Assembly (NCBI GenBank): GCA_964635295.1
Contig: CAZWOB010000015.1
Location: 1 to 40,374, forward strand
Reading direction: 5' to 3'
From: Waddlia sp964635295
Lineage (GTDB): Bacteria > Chlamydiota > Chlamydiia > Chlamydiales > Waddliaceae
DNA: 40,374 bases
Shown: piece by piece, positions 24,579 to 35,600 of the stretch
Position numbering within the stretch: position 1 is the first letter of the stretch
Layout: each line of letters begins with the position of its first letter
Notes under the pieces: model-generated
Database searches by the model: none
Seen by the model: only the letters and a program-made list of their open reading frames with translations
Told to the model about the DNA's origin: nothing
Translations under genes and position numbers: made by a program

Positions 24579-25207
24579 ATTCCGTTCCTCTTAATTTGAT
24601 TGATAAATTGAAATGATCCGGAAGGCGCCTGGAGCAGCTTTTCGATCAAGTCGGGAAAGGCGCTTGCCCGGCGTGAGAGCTGGTCTTCCGACCAATCAGC
24701 GATGCCGATATCCGTCAAAAACTGAACTCCTGAAAGGATAAACTCCGCACATTCGAGAGGATGGTCTGTCTGAAACAGCCCCTCGTCGCATCCCTGACGG
24801 ATCAACTCTGCATAGAGAGGGGCTTGTTGGGTCAACGCAGCCGCTAATAACTTGACGTGCATCGCTTCATTTCCAGGTTTGTGCAACTGGTTAAGGAATG
24901 TCTTTTGTTCGGCAGCAATATTTCCTGCCATCATGAGTTTTTCGATTTTCTGTAGGGCATTGCCACTTGTTGTATCGATGATTTTACGCATTTCATCAAT
25001 AGTATCAGAGATGATCTCTTCGATCACCGCTTCGAGCAGCTCTTTTTTCGATTTGAAGTAGTGGTAGATGGTCCCTTTGGCAATCCCGACGCTGTCGATC
25101 ACATCCTGCATCGTTGTATGCTCATACTGCCTTGTTTGAAAAAGAGTGCGGGCGGCATCGATGATCTCCCGTCTCCGCTCTTCTGGTTTTTTTACTATAC
25201 GTGCCAT
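24575..25207 (-). CDS. TetR/AcrR-family transcriptional regulator
   Basis: The N-terminal helix-turn-helix is typical: RREIIDAARTLFQTRQYEHT then TMQDVIDSVGIAKGTIYHYF, followed by KSKKELLEAVIEE. The remaining 150 residues form the helical ligand-binding domain and end with a basic tail. The start is ATG 25207; a TTG two codons upstream is in frame. A perfect palindrome in the intergenic region is its probable operator. Positioned divergently to one methyltransferase and upstream of another, it probably represses both in the absence of a ligand. Confidence 0.9.
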   Translation of the reverse strand: MARIVKKPEERRREIIDAARTLFQTRQYEHTTMQDVIDSVGIAKGTIYHYFKSKKELLEAVIEEIISDTIDEMRKIIDTTSGNALQKIEKLMMAGNIAAEQKTFLNQLHKPGNEAMHVKLLAAALTQQAPLYAELIRQGCDEGLFQTDHPLECAEFILSGVQFLTDIGIADWSEDQLSRRASAFPDLIEKLLQAPSGSFQFINQIKRNGI

Positions 25208-25253
25208 GGCCAAAAATTATAAATCAACCATGGAAAAAAAGTCCATATTTTTA

Positions 25254-25283
25254 TTGACCGACCGACGGTCGGTATGGTATTAT
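25254..25283 (+). promoter_or_regulatory. Promoter of the membrane-anchored methyltransferase gene
   Basis: TTGACC (25254-25259) and TATTAT (25278-25283) are 18 bases apart, 35 bases before the ATG at 25318. The TetR palindrome fills almost the whole spacer, so bound repressor would block RNA polymerase directly. Confidence 0.65.
25257..25273. promoter_or_regulatory. TetR-type operator, perfect 17-bp palindrome
   Basis: ACCGACCGACGGTCGGT reads the same on both strands apart from the unavoidable central base (arms of 8). The ACCGACCG half-site is the kind often bound by TetR/AcrR-family repressors. It lies 49 bases upstream of the tetR start, within the divergent promoter region. Confidence 0.8.
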
Positions 25284-25317
25284 GTAGGTCATCAATTAAA
25301 CGGAGTTGATCGATATC

Positions 25318-25938
25318 ATGAAGATATTATTTATTTTTTTTGCCGCAATCGTGGCCATTTCATTGATTTGGAGATGGCTGTCCAACGGGAAATCCATTCC
25401 ATGCCCTGCATGGCTGGGTTGGCTGGTGGAAATGGACAATCCCTTAGCAAAGGTGAGCCATGCGCCCAGTATTATTAAACACAATGCCATTGTTGAGGGA
25501 ATGACCGTCCTCGATGCAGGCTGCGGTCCTGGGAGAATCACGATCCCTGTTGCACGGCAAGTGGGCCCTAGCGGAAAAGTGGTCGCCCTGGATATTCAGG
25601 AAGGGATGTTAGCCAGGGTTAAAGTTAAAGCAGAGAAGGAGAATCTTTCTAATATCGAATTTTTCAACGCAGGATTAGGTGAGGGAATATTGGTTTCTGA
25701 AACATTTGACCGTGTCGTCATGGTGATGGTTTTAGGAGAAATTCCCAATCGGGAAGATGCATTGAGAGAGCTCTTTCATTCTCTGAAACCGGATGGACTG
25801 TTGTCGATCACGGAGACCATCTTTGATCCCCACTTTCTGCGTCAAAGCGACCTTCAGCGTATTGTTGAAAAAGCAGGGTTTAAAATGAAAATATGCGAGG
25901 GAGGAACATTTGCTTATACGATGATATTTAATAAATAG
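25318..25938 (+). CDS. Membrane-anchored SAM-dependent methyltransferase
   Basis: An N-terminal hydrophobic helix (about residues 2-19, ILFIFFAAIVAISLIW) precedes a class I methyltransferase domain: motif I is VLDAGCGPGRITIPVA (about 63-78), then VVALDIQEGML (motif II) and LKPDGLLSITE (motif III). The domain is UbiE/COQ5-like in size. The ATG at 25318 follows CGGAG at a long distance (12 bases). Transcribed from the promoter that contains the TetR operator, it is probably induced by a small molecule that the enzyme modifies or that relates to a membrane lipid or quinone. Confidence 0.85.
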   Translation: MKILFIFFAAIVAISLIWRWLSNGKSIPCPAWLGWLVEMDNPLAKVSHAPSIIKHNAIVEGMTVLDAGCGPGRITIPVARQVGPSGKVVALDIQEGMLARVKVKAEKENLSNIEFFNAGLGEGILVSETFDRVVMVMVLGEIPNREDALRELFHSLKPDGLLSITETIFDPHFLRQSDLQRIVEKAGFKMKICEGGTFAYTMIFNK

Positions 25939-25954
25939 CATTACATATTACCCC

Positions 25955-25983
25955 TTTAAATTAAAATATTTATTTAATATAAT
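25955..25983 (+). promoter_or_regulatory. Putative promoter before the 26007 gene
   Basis: TTTAAA (25955-25960) and a perfect TATAAT (25978-25983) are 17 bases apart. The expected start point near 25990 leaves a short leader carrying the GGAAGGGGGG ribosome site, supporting ATG 26007 over the in-frame TTG at 25983. Confidence 0.5.
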
Positions 25984-26006
25984 TGGCTAGAGGAAGGGGG
26001 GTATCG

Positions 26007-26561
26007 ATGTTATTGAATTTTACTGGAAAAAGGGACAAGCACGAACATTTTTTTTCTGTTGAAGTAGAGGAGGAGTTGGCGGAACAGCTCCAGCTCCAAA
26101 CGCGCATCACACGTGAAGAAAGCGGGGATGACAAGAAAAAGGAAATTCCCAGTATCTTCAAACGGGTTGTTCTTGACGCTTTTCAGCATATTAATGAAGA
26201 ACAGGAAGACGTTTGGATCAAAATCCAAGCCATCAATGATGGCAATGTCACTTATATCATCGATGAAGAGGAAGAGCATCCAGTCCATCAGATTGCTCTC
26301 CAGCATTTCAATCAGGATGATGTGATCAATGAGGTCGTTAAACATCGTATCGTCACAGTTCAACAATTGATTAAAACCGCTGGGGCAGAAACAGTCCTTG
26401 AACATTTCTCGGAAATCAAACGCAAGTCCCCGGGGATTTTTTCCCGCGTGTTAGCGGCGATCGGCCATTTCTTCAGCTGGCTCCTCCTTCGTTTCCGCTT
26501 TATTGAATTCCTTTGGGAGGCGATCACCCACCATTCAGAAAAAAAAGAGGCCCGCATGTAA
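26007..26561 (+). CDS. Acidic hypothetical protein upstream of the giant ATPase gene
   Basis: The 184-residue product is acidic in its first two thirds (for example FFSVEVEEELAEQLQ and YIIDEEEEHPVHQ) and ends with an amphipathic or membrane-seeking segment (FSRVLAAIGHFFSWLLLRFR, about 148-167) and a charged tail. No family is recognised. A purine-rich ribosome site stands five bases before the ATG. It lies directly before the giant gene on the same strand; 57 bases separate the stop from the first candidate start of the giant gene, with a weak hairpin between. A helper or partner role is possible by position only. Confidence 0.75.
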   Translation: MLLNFTGKRDKHEHFFSVEVEEELAEQLQLQTRITREESGDDKKKEIPSIFKRVVLDAFQHINEEQEDVWIKIQAINDGNVTYIIDEEEEHPVHQIALQHFNQDDVINEVVKHRIVTVQQLIKTAGAETVLEHFSEIKRKSPGIFSRVLAAIGHFFSWLLLRFRFIEFLWEAITHHSEKKEARM

Positions 26562-26578
26562 TGGGACCTCGATCTTTT
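26547..26578 (+). terminator. Weak hairpin terminator-like structure
   Basis: GAGGCCC(G) (26547-26554) pairs with GGGACCTC (26563-26570) with one mismatch, preceded by six A and followed by GATCTTTT. It overlaps the stop of the 26007 gene. If active it would limit read-through into the giant gene. Confidence 0.35.
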
Positions 26579-26618
26579 AGCAGCCACCTGCGGCTTCGCC
26601 CCTGACCGTCAACTTTCC

Positions 26619-29600
26619 GTGACCGACTCCCTGCAATACATGTCCAGCATGTTGAAACGGGAACAAGAGGGGACAACTGATCCCGTGATTGTCAAGCGCG
26701 TTTCCGATGGGGCCAAGCTTGGAAAACGGATGAATAAACTCCGAAAGGATTTTAGCAGGAAGCGGTTCAAACGTTTGCGAAACCAGATATGCGCTTCTGT
26801 GGCAAGATTGGAGCAGGGTGAAAAAATACTGATGCCTGTGAGCTATGTTAAAGCAGGGGAAGAGGTTCAAATGTTGATGGAGCTCGGGCGGGACCCAAGC
26901 GGCAAGTTTACCGTCGCCCTGATCAGCCATTCTGAAGAGACGCGCGCTCTATTCGACCGGGAGCAGGGAGTGTCATCAAGCCAATCACCCCGTCGCGAAA
27001 TAGGGAATGTAGAGCTTAACGATCTGCTTGCCATGTTGTCGGTTGTTGTTGAACTGGACACATCGCCGCGTTGCCGTTCCGAAGCATCCGAGGCAGATTG
27101 GGAAACAGTCTTTATGCAGGCGCTCAAACTGCCAAATACAACTGTGAGGGCTGTCGCTATGTCTGCTCCTTATGCTGAGGGGCTATCTTCCAGCCACGTC
27201 GGAGAAACGTTATCCTATCTCGCAAGACAGCAAAAAACTCCGCTCGAAGCGAAACGGTTTGAGCTCGCCGCACGTTTGCGCATCTTCCTTGATCTCACTG
27301 GCAGAGGTGAAAAGGCATTGAAGGATCCCAGGTACTGGAGGCTTGTCCGCACAAGCGCGCATCAACTGGCACGGATGATCGAGAGCGACCGGCAGGTGAT
27401 CGGCGATAAGGAAACCCGTCCAACAGAGTTGACCCGGATTTTCTACGAGCTGCAGCAGATGATCGATCGTTTGGATACAAATCTGCCCGAGCTGGTCGAT
27501 CTTCGAGCGCAAACCGCTCCGTATTTGTCCGGTACCATCGAGGCGGCAGGTGAACCTGCGCCACCTCCATTACAGAATTTAGAGCAGAAGGCGCATGTCT
27601 ATGCAAAAGACGTCCCTCCATTTGAGGCATTGGATGAAACAGATCCTGTGAAGTCTGTCATTGGCTGGGGAGAACGCTGCCGTGCATTGATCGACGCCAA
27701 CGAGACCGATCTGGCCGGTAGGGAAGCCGCGTTGATGACGCGGATGCTGCCTGAATTGAGGACTTTTATCGGAGCTGTCAAAATAGACCAAAGGCTTACC
27801 GCCCTGCAATCGTTGAATGCGATTGCCGAAGCGGTGGCCAGGAGTTCTTTTGGAGATGAGCGGCCGTCCCTTTACGCACAAACGACAGCCGAGCTGCTTC
27901 ACTATTATTCAGCGGCGCTTCTGACAAACAACAATCCATCCTATACAACATTACAATGGATCATTCCAACAAATACAGATTTTGAACAGCTTTTCAATAC
28001 GCGGATGCCCGAAGAGGAAAAGCTGCGCCTGCAAGCGACTTTCCGCGAAGCTTCCTTTTCAGTGCCTAGTATGCGGTTACAGGGTTATTTCTCTAGAAAG
28101 GGTGTTATTCCAGGCGAGCATCGGGACGAGCTGCAGCATGTCTACAATATCGCTGCGCTGAGTCTACTGGTGCAGGGAAAAATCTCGGCAAAATCCATTC
28201 CATCTGGCGAGCTGACTTTTGGTAATTTTGAATCTTATTATGTCACTTTGAATGGTATTGGGCTTTCAAGATTGCCAGCCCCGGATGTCCCGCTGAAATT
28301 CCAGCCTCCCATCTATGCGGAAGCGATGGCCAAAGAGGTCACCAGCCACTACACGACAGAGTATTGTTGTCTTGGGTGTATTAGCGATAATTGCCCAAAC
28401 TATAATGAGGTCCCAAAAGAAGATATGCGGTTTCATCCTTTGTATATGCTGCATAATTATGTCGATGAGTTTTGCAAAAGCCTCATCGCTTCCGGGAAGC
28501 TTCATCGCGATGAGGCTGCAGACCTGATGTATACGCAACAGACTAATCAAGATGCGAAAACAGTCTTTGTTCAATATCATCAGAAGCAGCATGCCACTAG
28601 AGCCGCAACAGGGTTTGATGATAATGACCGCCGCATTCAAGCGATGAACACTCTGGCGATCTTCCTTGAACATCCACACTTTTTCAAACATCCGGATCTT
28701 TGCTGGCAGTTTGAAACGCGCCTGTTCACGCATGGGGCCCTGCAAGAACTGTTCAAAGATGGAGAAGCTGTCAGCGAACACAAGCCATTTTTATTGAATG
28801 TCCTCCGTTGGTTGAACCGTGAGATCCCGATTTCCTACGCTGCTGGAAACCTCGAAGTGGCCGGCTACTTGCTGCATGTGTCAGACCGCATTTCGAAGAT
28901 GATAAAAGAACAACCGGACTTATCAGCATCGGACCGTGAAGAGCTGTTAAGCGTCTTCACGCTGAATGCTGATGACCTGCTGTTGAAGTGGAGCGGGGAG
29001 CTAGTCGGGAAAACTGACGAAAAATCCCGTCAGGATATGCGGATGATCCTCCCTTTATTAATGAACAGCTTCCACACACGCTTTGTCTCATCTAAGGGGA
29101 CGGACCCCAGTTTTAACAAAAATCAGGTCTTGCAAACGCTGTTTCTGGCAGCCGCGCGGATTGAGGAGCTTCGTAAAGGGAAGGATGCCATAGATCCTGA
29201 AGTATATGCGCGCTATGAAGCGTTGATGGCCTGGCTGATCGCAAAGGCAAAGGAGGCCATTGAGCACGAAACGGACAAGGGCGATTTCATCAATGCCATT
29301 CTTACAGTGCTGCATCCCGATGTTGCCGCCTTGCGACTTGAGTGGGATGCCAATGAGATGCCCACCGTGTTGGCGATCGACCTGAAAACGGACGATTTCT
29401 TTGAGTTTGACTTAACAACAGGACAGCTCACCCTGCAGAAAAAACGTCAAATTGAGTTGCCGAATTTCTTGCAGAATGATCCGGAAATGAAGCGGTTGTT
29501 CGGACCTGTTCTTGACTCGAGCTGGCAACTGCGCGGCACGCCTCCTGATTATGAAGGGGAGGCTGTGCGCGAATTTACCCATCCGGACTATAAAGGATAT

Positions 29601-32600
29601 CGGGTCCTTGTCTCGTTTCATGGAGATGAGCATGTCATGACTAAATCTTCCGGCAGGCGGTTTGTGATCGAACGTTCGGTCCCTGTTTCGAAGACCAAGC
29701 ATGAATGGATGAGCTACAAGAGGTTTGAAGAGCAGGACAAGGTTGTCAGTGGAGGAGAACGTTCAGAAGCACCGGACATCCCCTGCGAAGCGGCGCAGTT
29801 GATCGGGGACCGCCAGTGTTGGATCAACCGTTCGGGAAAAAAGATGTACGTCCTCGATCAAGAGATGGGAGAAGTGTTTGCGATCATCACGCTTAAGCGT
29901 GTGGAAGAAAAAGTTGTCGATCCGGATACAGGCAAAAGCAAAACAGTAGAAACAAAAGAGGGAATGATCAGAAAGATCCATCTTGTTGATCAGGATGTCG
30001 ATGTCCTTTCACCGGAAAGCGAGGCGATGGAACGTTTTACCCTATTGGACGACCCAAGCTTCATCATCGTCTCAGGTCATCGGTCCCACCCGGACACGGT
30101 ACAGTTCTCCCGCTACCAACTTGCCGCAACTGAGGCGCCGCTTATCTATGAGGTGGGCAAAAAATCGGTAACGACCACGCTGTTTTCAGGTTATGACCTC
30201 GCGCCTTATGGAGCCCGGCCAGGCTCGAGAGATCCTTCGATAGGCGCCCAGCCTCTCCCGTCAACGTTTGATGTCTTCCATCTTTTGAGAAAAGAAGGGG
30301 AAGAGAGGGTGTTGGTCCCATTTTGCGAATTTGAGCAGGAGTTCAGCGCCGAAGGTTCTGCTTTGAGAAGCTCGCGTCCTGTATTTACTCAAGACTACGG
30401 AAAGGTTCCCGTCTACGAGTACAAGGTCGATCCTGACACGAACCGCCTGGTCGCGCAGTCTGGCGATGGTTACGCCTATCTGGCCTATTTATGCCTGACA
30501 CACTGGGACTACGGATCCGCTGCGTATTATCTGGACCTTGCAAAAACGAGCGCGGGATACAGCGAGCGTTACGATGCAGTCTTCAAGTGTTTAGATGAAT
30601 GGACTGACGACTCTCCAAATGGCGTTGCGCTCAGACTGCGATTTCATCTCCTTCGGGAAAATGTGTATGCAGAAAGGGCTTCAAGGGCAATTGCCGAGGG
30701 GAGGCCGAGCGGTCTGGGAGCTGTCAAACTCACCGAGTCTAACAGGTTGATTGCGTTGGCCGAGCTCTACCTGAAATATACTGAGCAGACTGGAATGGGG
30801 GAGCGATCGCCGGCATTGGATTTAAGTATTGAGCAAGAAGAAGACGCGGCTAATTTCGTGCAGCAGCTTATCGAAATGCATGGAGATGAACAGACGAAGA
30901 CGAACGAGCCTGTGCCTGTCAGAGCAGTGTTGGCGCCTTTGCAAACGTATTTGCACGACCGTCGGAATCAAACTCTTGGTATCAGGGAGGGAACTCTTGG
31001 ACTATGGGTCTTTAAGGGTAATGATCATCACTCATCGCCTCTTGTCGTCAACGACCCCAGATGGGTGTTAAAGGACTTTCGGGATGTGTTCAACAAATTG
31101 CTGGACGGGGATCCGGAATCAGTTGAATTCAAACTGCTCGTGAACCAACTTCGCATGTTGTCCGAATTTACAGGAGGTGAACTTGATGAGGCAGAGCAGG
31201 ATCAAATTAGAATTGCTCAATCGTACTTGTTGAAGCTTGCATCAGCAAAAATGAACGATCCGGGGTTCATAACCGACTTGAAAGAGCAAGTGCTTAAAGA
31301 GAGTGACGGTCGCCTGCCGAAAATCAAAGGCCCCTGGTTTTTATTCAAACGCGCAGGATGTCTCGCAAAGTTGGATTCCCTTATCGGAGAAGAAGGGACT
31401 GTCTTCGATCAATACTGTTTTGTTTCCAAGGAGAGGGCGCGAGCGAAAGCTCAAGAGATTATCGAGGATGATCTGAGCAGTAAAGGGAAGAAAAAGACGG
31501 CAAGAAGGGTTATAGATTATTTAGAAAGAACCGATGTTCCTGATAGAGGGCCGGATTTTAAGAAGGCATTTCGTGAGTTCATCTTAAGGGAAGCATTGGG
31601 AGATTCAGGCGCGCGCTCTGTCCTGACATTAAATGGGATCCTCGAGCATTTGGACGGTTTGACGATCAAGCAGCCAAGACAGGTGCAGGCCCCTCTTATA
31701 CCACGGCCTGTCACGCCTCGACAGACTTATCGTGACAAGTATGGACCTCTTCTTACAAAATTTTGTGAACACGTGGATCGAACAGCCATTGAACTGTTGG
31801 AAGCGAGGATTACCGGTACACCCGTGCCATTAATGGCTGAAACGGTAACAACGCCTGATCATGAAAAGAAGGCAATCCTTCATGAGCATTTGAGCCTCTA
31901 CGAGACAGGGTTTGAAATGACCCCGATAGCGCACACGGCAGTCAGCGAAGCGATCTTTGATCGATTGGCTACCTCAAGTGAACCGGCGTTCAGGCGTGTT
32001 GCTGAAGAGCATCGGAAGGACCTCCGGGCCTTCGAACAGGAGAGTGAAACTGTCTCTCTTAAATGGGGAGATGCAGAAAAGCTGTACGAAAACCTCACTG
32101 ATGAGATGGAGCAAGTCGAACAAGAGAGAGACGGCGTGCGTCAATCGCTTCTTCAGTATGTTGAGAAATTTGATACGCCGGCAGGTGAGCTGGCCTTGAA
32201 ACGGCTCACGGGAGCAGAAGTCAAGCCTTCTCTTGAAGTGCTTGTCGCCCTTTGGAGGCAGGGGGAAATCCAAAATGATTGGGACGACAATCCTTTGAAG
32301 ACCCTTGGCCTTATGCAGATGACCCCGGTTGTGCTGGCACATCTTGACAGTCAGATTGCAGAGTACATGCAGTTGGATGTCAAAGCGCGCCATTTGAAAC
32401 GCACAGTCGACGCCTCTGAAAGCTACCTTGAAAGCTGTGCAGCTCCCCCTGAAGGGGAAGGGGACCCTCAGTTGGCGCTTGAACTTTGGGAGGGGATCCA
32501 TACACACCGTCATTTTGCCCTTTCCGATGTTGACGCACGTGATCTGCTTTACCTTGAGTACAGCCTGGGCATTGTTCTTCGGCCCCAGCAAGTGCATACC

Positions 32601-35600
32601 TTGAGGGATATGCTGGCAGACCCCAATGCGGTGAGGCAATTGATCATGGGAGGCGGTAAGTCAAAAGTGTTGCTGCCGTTGTTGGCAAAACGGAAAGCCA
32701 ACGGAACAAATTTGGTCATGCTTATGCTTCCAGATGAACTCTATGAAACAAACTGCCGCGACCTGGATGCGACCAACCGGCTGTTGTTCAGGCAGGAGAT
32801 GCATCGGTTTGATTTTTCCAGGAAAAGCGACCGTTCAGAGGAGTCATTGCTCAAGACCTACGAAATGCTCTTGAGGACAGTTAAGGACCAGGGCTATGTC
32901 ATGACGACAAAAAGCAATATGCTCAGCTTTAAGAACGCCTATATTGACCTGCTCTACAAACTGCAAAAAATGCCCGCCGATTCGGAAAAGAGGATCGAGT
33001 TGATCGCCCAGGTGCGGGTGATGAGCAAAATCCTCAAGCTCTTCAAGAACCAGACAGATGTGATCGCTGATGAGATCGACGCTTGCCTGGATGTGCGCAA
33101 GGAGGTCAACTTCTCTCTTGGCGATCCTGAGATGGTCGATCGGGTGAAAGTAGATACAGGTAATGAGCTCATCTCATTGATCCTTCAAGCGAAGGAAAAT
33201 GATCCTCTTTATGAACTGCGTGAGAACCTGGTGAAAAATACGCAGGCGACCCTTTCACCTGAGAGAAGAGCTCAACTGCTCCGAAGTTTAGCAGAGGCGT
33301 TTGTTCAGCAGCACGCTGAACAGATTCAGGATGTTTTGGGCGATCAATTGATCGATTACCTCATGGACGACACCAAGGAGACAACAGTGAGGGACTGGGT
33401 CTTTGCCCTCAAGGATTCCGGCTCTGATGGGGATCTCGCCTTGTTCCACCAGATTACTACTGTAAAGGCGTTTCTTGATCGTGGATTCGGGACAACGTTC
33501 GGACGGATCGGCAACGTGAACTACGGCCGTGACCCTGTTTCAGGGGTTTGGACGATCCCTTACAAGGCAAGCAATACCCCTCGCATCGGCTCTGAGTTTG
33601 ACGATGACATCGAACGTTTGGCCTTCATCTATCAGGACTACTTGCAAAATGGTGTCCGATATCAACAGGTTTATCAAAGTGTTGCCATTCTGCTCAAACA
33701 AGCCGTGGATGAACTGCGGTCGTATGAGGGAGATGAAATGATCACTCTCAATGACACTGTAGGGGCACAGACGTTCAATGCCTTTTTGCGCGAGATCGAT
33801 CCTACAGATAAGTTGTCATCGCTCACTTTGTCTCAGGCAGCGCATCCCAAACGAATTGAAGCGATCGCTGCGGCGATCAATGCCACGCCTGAGGGGCGGA
33901 TAGCGTTCTGCCATTCCCAAGTCGTCAGGAAGATGAAACAGTACGATGCGCAGATCCATTCCAACTCTCAGGACCTCGTTGAGATGGTCCATAGTTTTGG
34001 AGGTTTTACCGGAACGTTGTGGAACCTGCATACCTACCACGACAAGATCAATGCTGAGAAAAGCCTGGGAGTAGACGGCCAGACATGGTCCCTGATGCTT
34101 GGACGCGATGTCCCTGTGCACACTTTCGATTTTGATGCGGACCGTCCGATTGAGTCGTTGGTCGATGGCTTGGATATCGTGGGTAACTATCAAGCCCTCA
34201 TCGATGCCGGCGCTTATCTGCGTGGGGTGGACAACCACGAGTTTATCGATTACTGCATGGAAAATGCGGAAGAAAGTGGAGTCGAAATGGGGGGAGGCAT
34301 CTATTTCGATAAGACCGGAAGGATTGTGAAAAAAGGGGGAGTGGAGGAAAAACCCCTGGCGATTGAAGCTGCCCCTGAAACCGATAAAATGACCAATTTC
34401 ACGTTGTATGATCAAAGCCATACTGTGGGCGCGGATATCAAGCAGGGGAAACGGGCGGTCGCGGTTGTGACTGTCGGAGAGAATACCTTCGTTCGAGACC
34501 TGCTTCAGGCTGACTGGCGCCTTCGTGAACTTCACCGGGAACAGCGTGTCGTCCTGGCGATCTCTCAAGAGATCAAAGACCGGATCCTGTCGGATAAAAC
34601 AGAGGGCGATCTGGAAACGGTCACAAAAGAGGATATCCTCCGTTTTTGTCTGCAGAACGAGGCGCGTCGCGAAACTGAAGATAACTTTCGTGCAGAGAAG
34701 GAAAAAATCCATGGGACTGCCAAGCGGTATGCGTTGACGGAAATGGTCGATATTGGCTCAAGCGATCTCGATGATGAGGGGATCGTTTCGATGGCAAGAG
34801 AGCTCGCAACGCCAGAGGCAGGCCTCTTTATTAAACAGCGGCCTAAAGAAGAGGCCTATGATGAATATGGGCGGTTGAAAGTGGAAGAAGATCCTGACGA
34901 TGTTCTTCCTCGGATGCGGAAGGCGGCCGCAGCGAAGTGTGATGATCTCGCAGGACGTTTAGAAGAGGTCAGCCATGCGGCTTCTGACCGAAGCCGTCAA
35001 AAAGGTCAAGAGCTGTTGTTGAGGGTAAATCCGCCCGCCGACTGGACACCGAGCAAAGTGGACGGTAGAGAGGGGGCTGCTGGAGGAGAAGTCGAGCAGG
35101 AAGCGCAAGCTGAAGTTGAAAGCACTCTTGAGCTGATGGTTGAGACGGAGACGGTACAGGAAACGGAAATTGCAGCTGAGGTGCTGATACCGATGGCGCA
35201 ATCCGGTGCTGCAGGGCATGGAGAAGTGCATACCTTAGAATCTGGCCAGTTGAATGATTTAGTTAAGGACTGGAGCAGTTGGGATACCAAGGGGATTCGT
35301 CCCTTGGGTGGAGCGCTTCGCTTTTTTGATGAGGCGATCTTCACTTCAGCTGTGTACGAGCGGAACTTGCCGGGATCGAGGGGACAGGTCCTGGCGCCGC
35401 GCACGGTTTTCTATTCAAATCGAAAACCGGTCAAGTATGTGATCATTGCAAAAAACGCGGATGGGAAATGGGGGATGGTGATCCCGACGATCCATGAAGC
35501 GCATCATGCAGCGCGAGAGTGGATCAAAACAACAGATTCGCAAGCAGTGGAAGTGAAAATCTCAACTGCAGCCCCGGTCATCATGTATAAGACTGGCAAG

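Noticed and set aside
24575..25938. Antibiotic-resistance cassette
   Set aside because: The TetR gene controls methyltransferases of the small-molecule class I type, not a drug efflux pump or rRNA methylase; no resistance function can be read.
33816..34712. Minus-strand open frame of 298 codons
   Set aside because: It is antisense to the conserved helicase-like part of the giant protein; no motif or ribosome site supports it.
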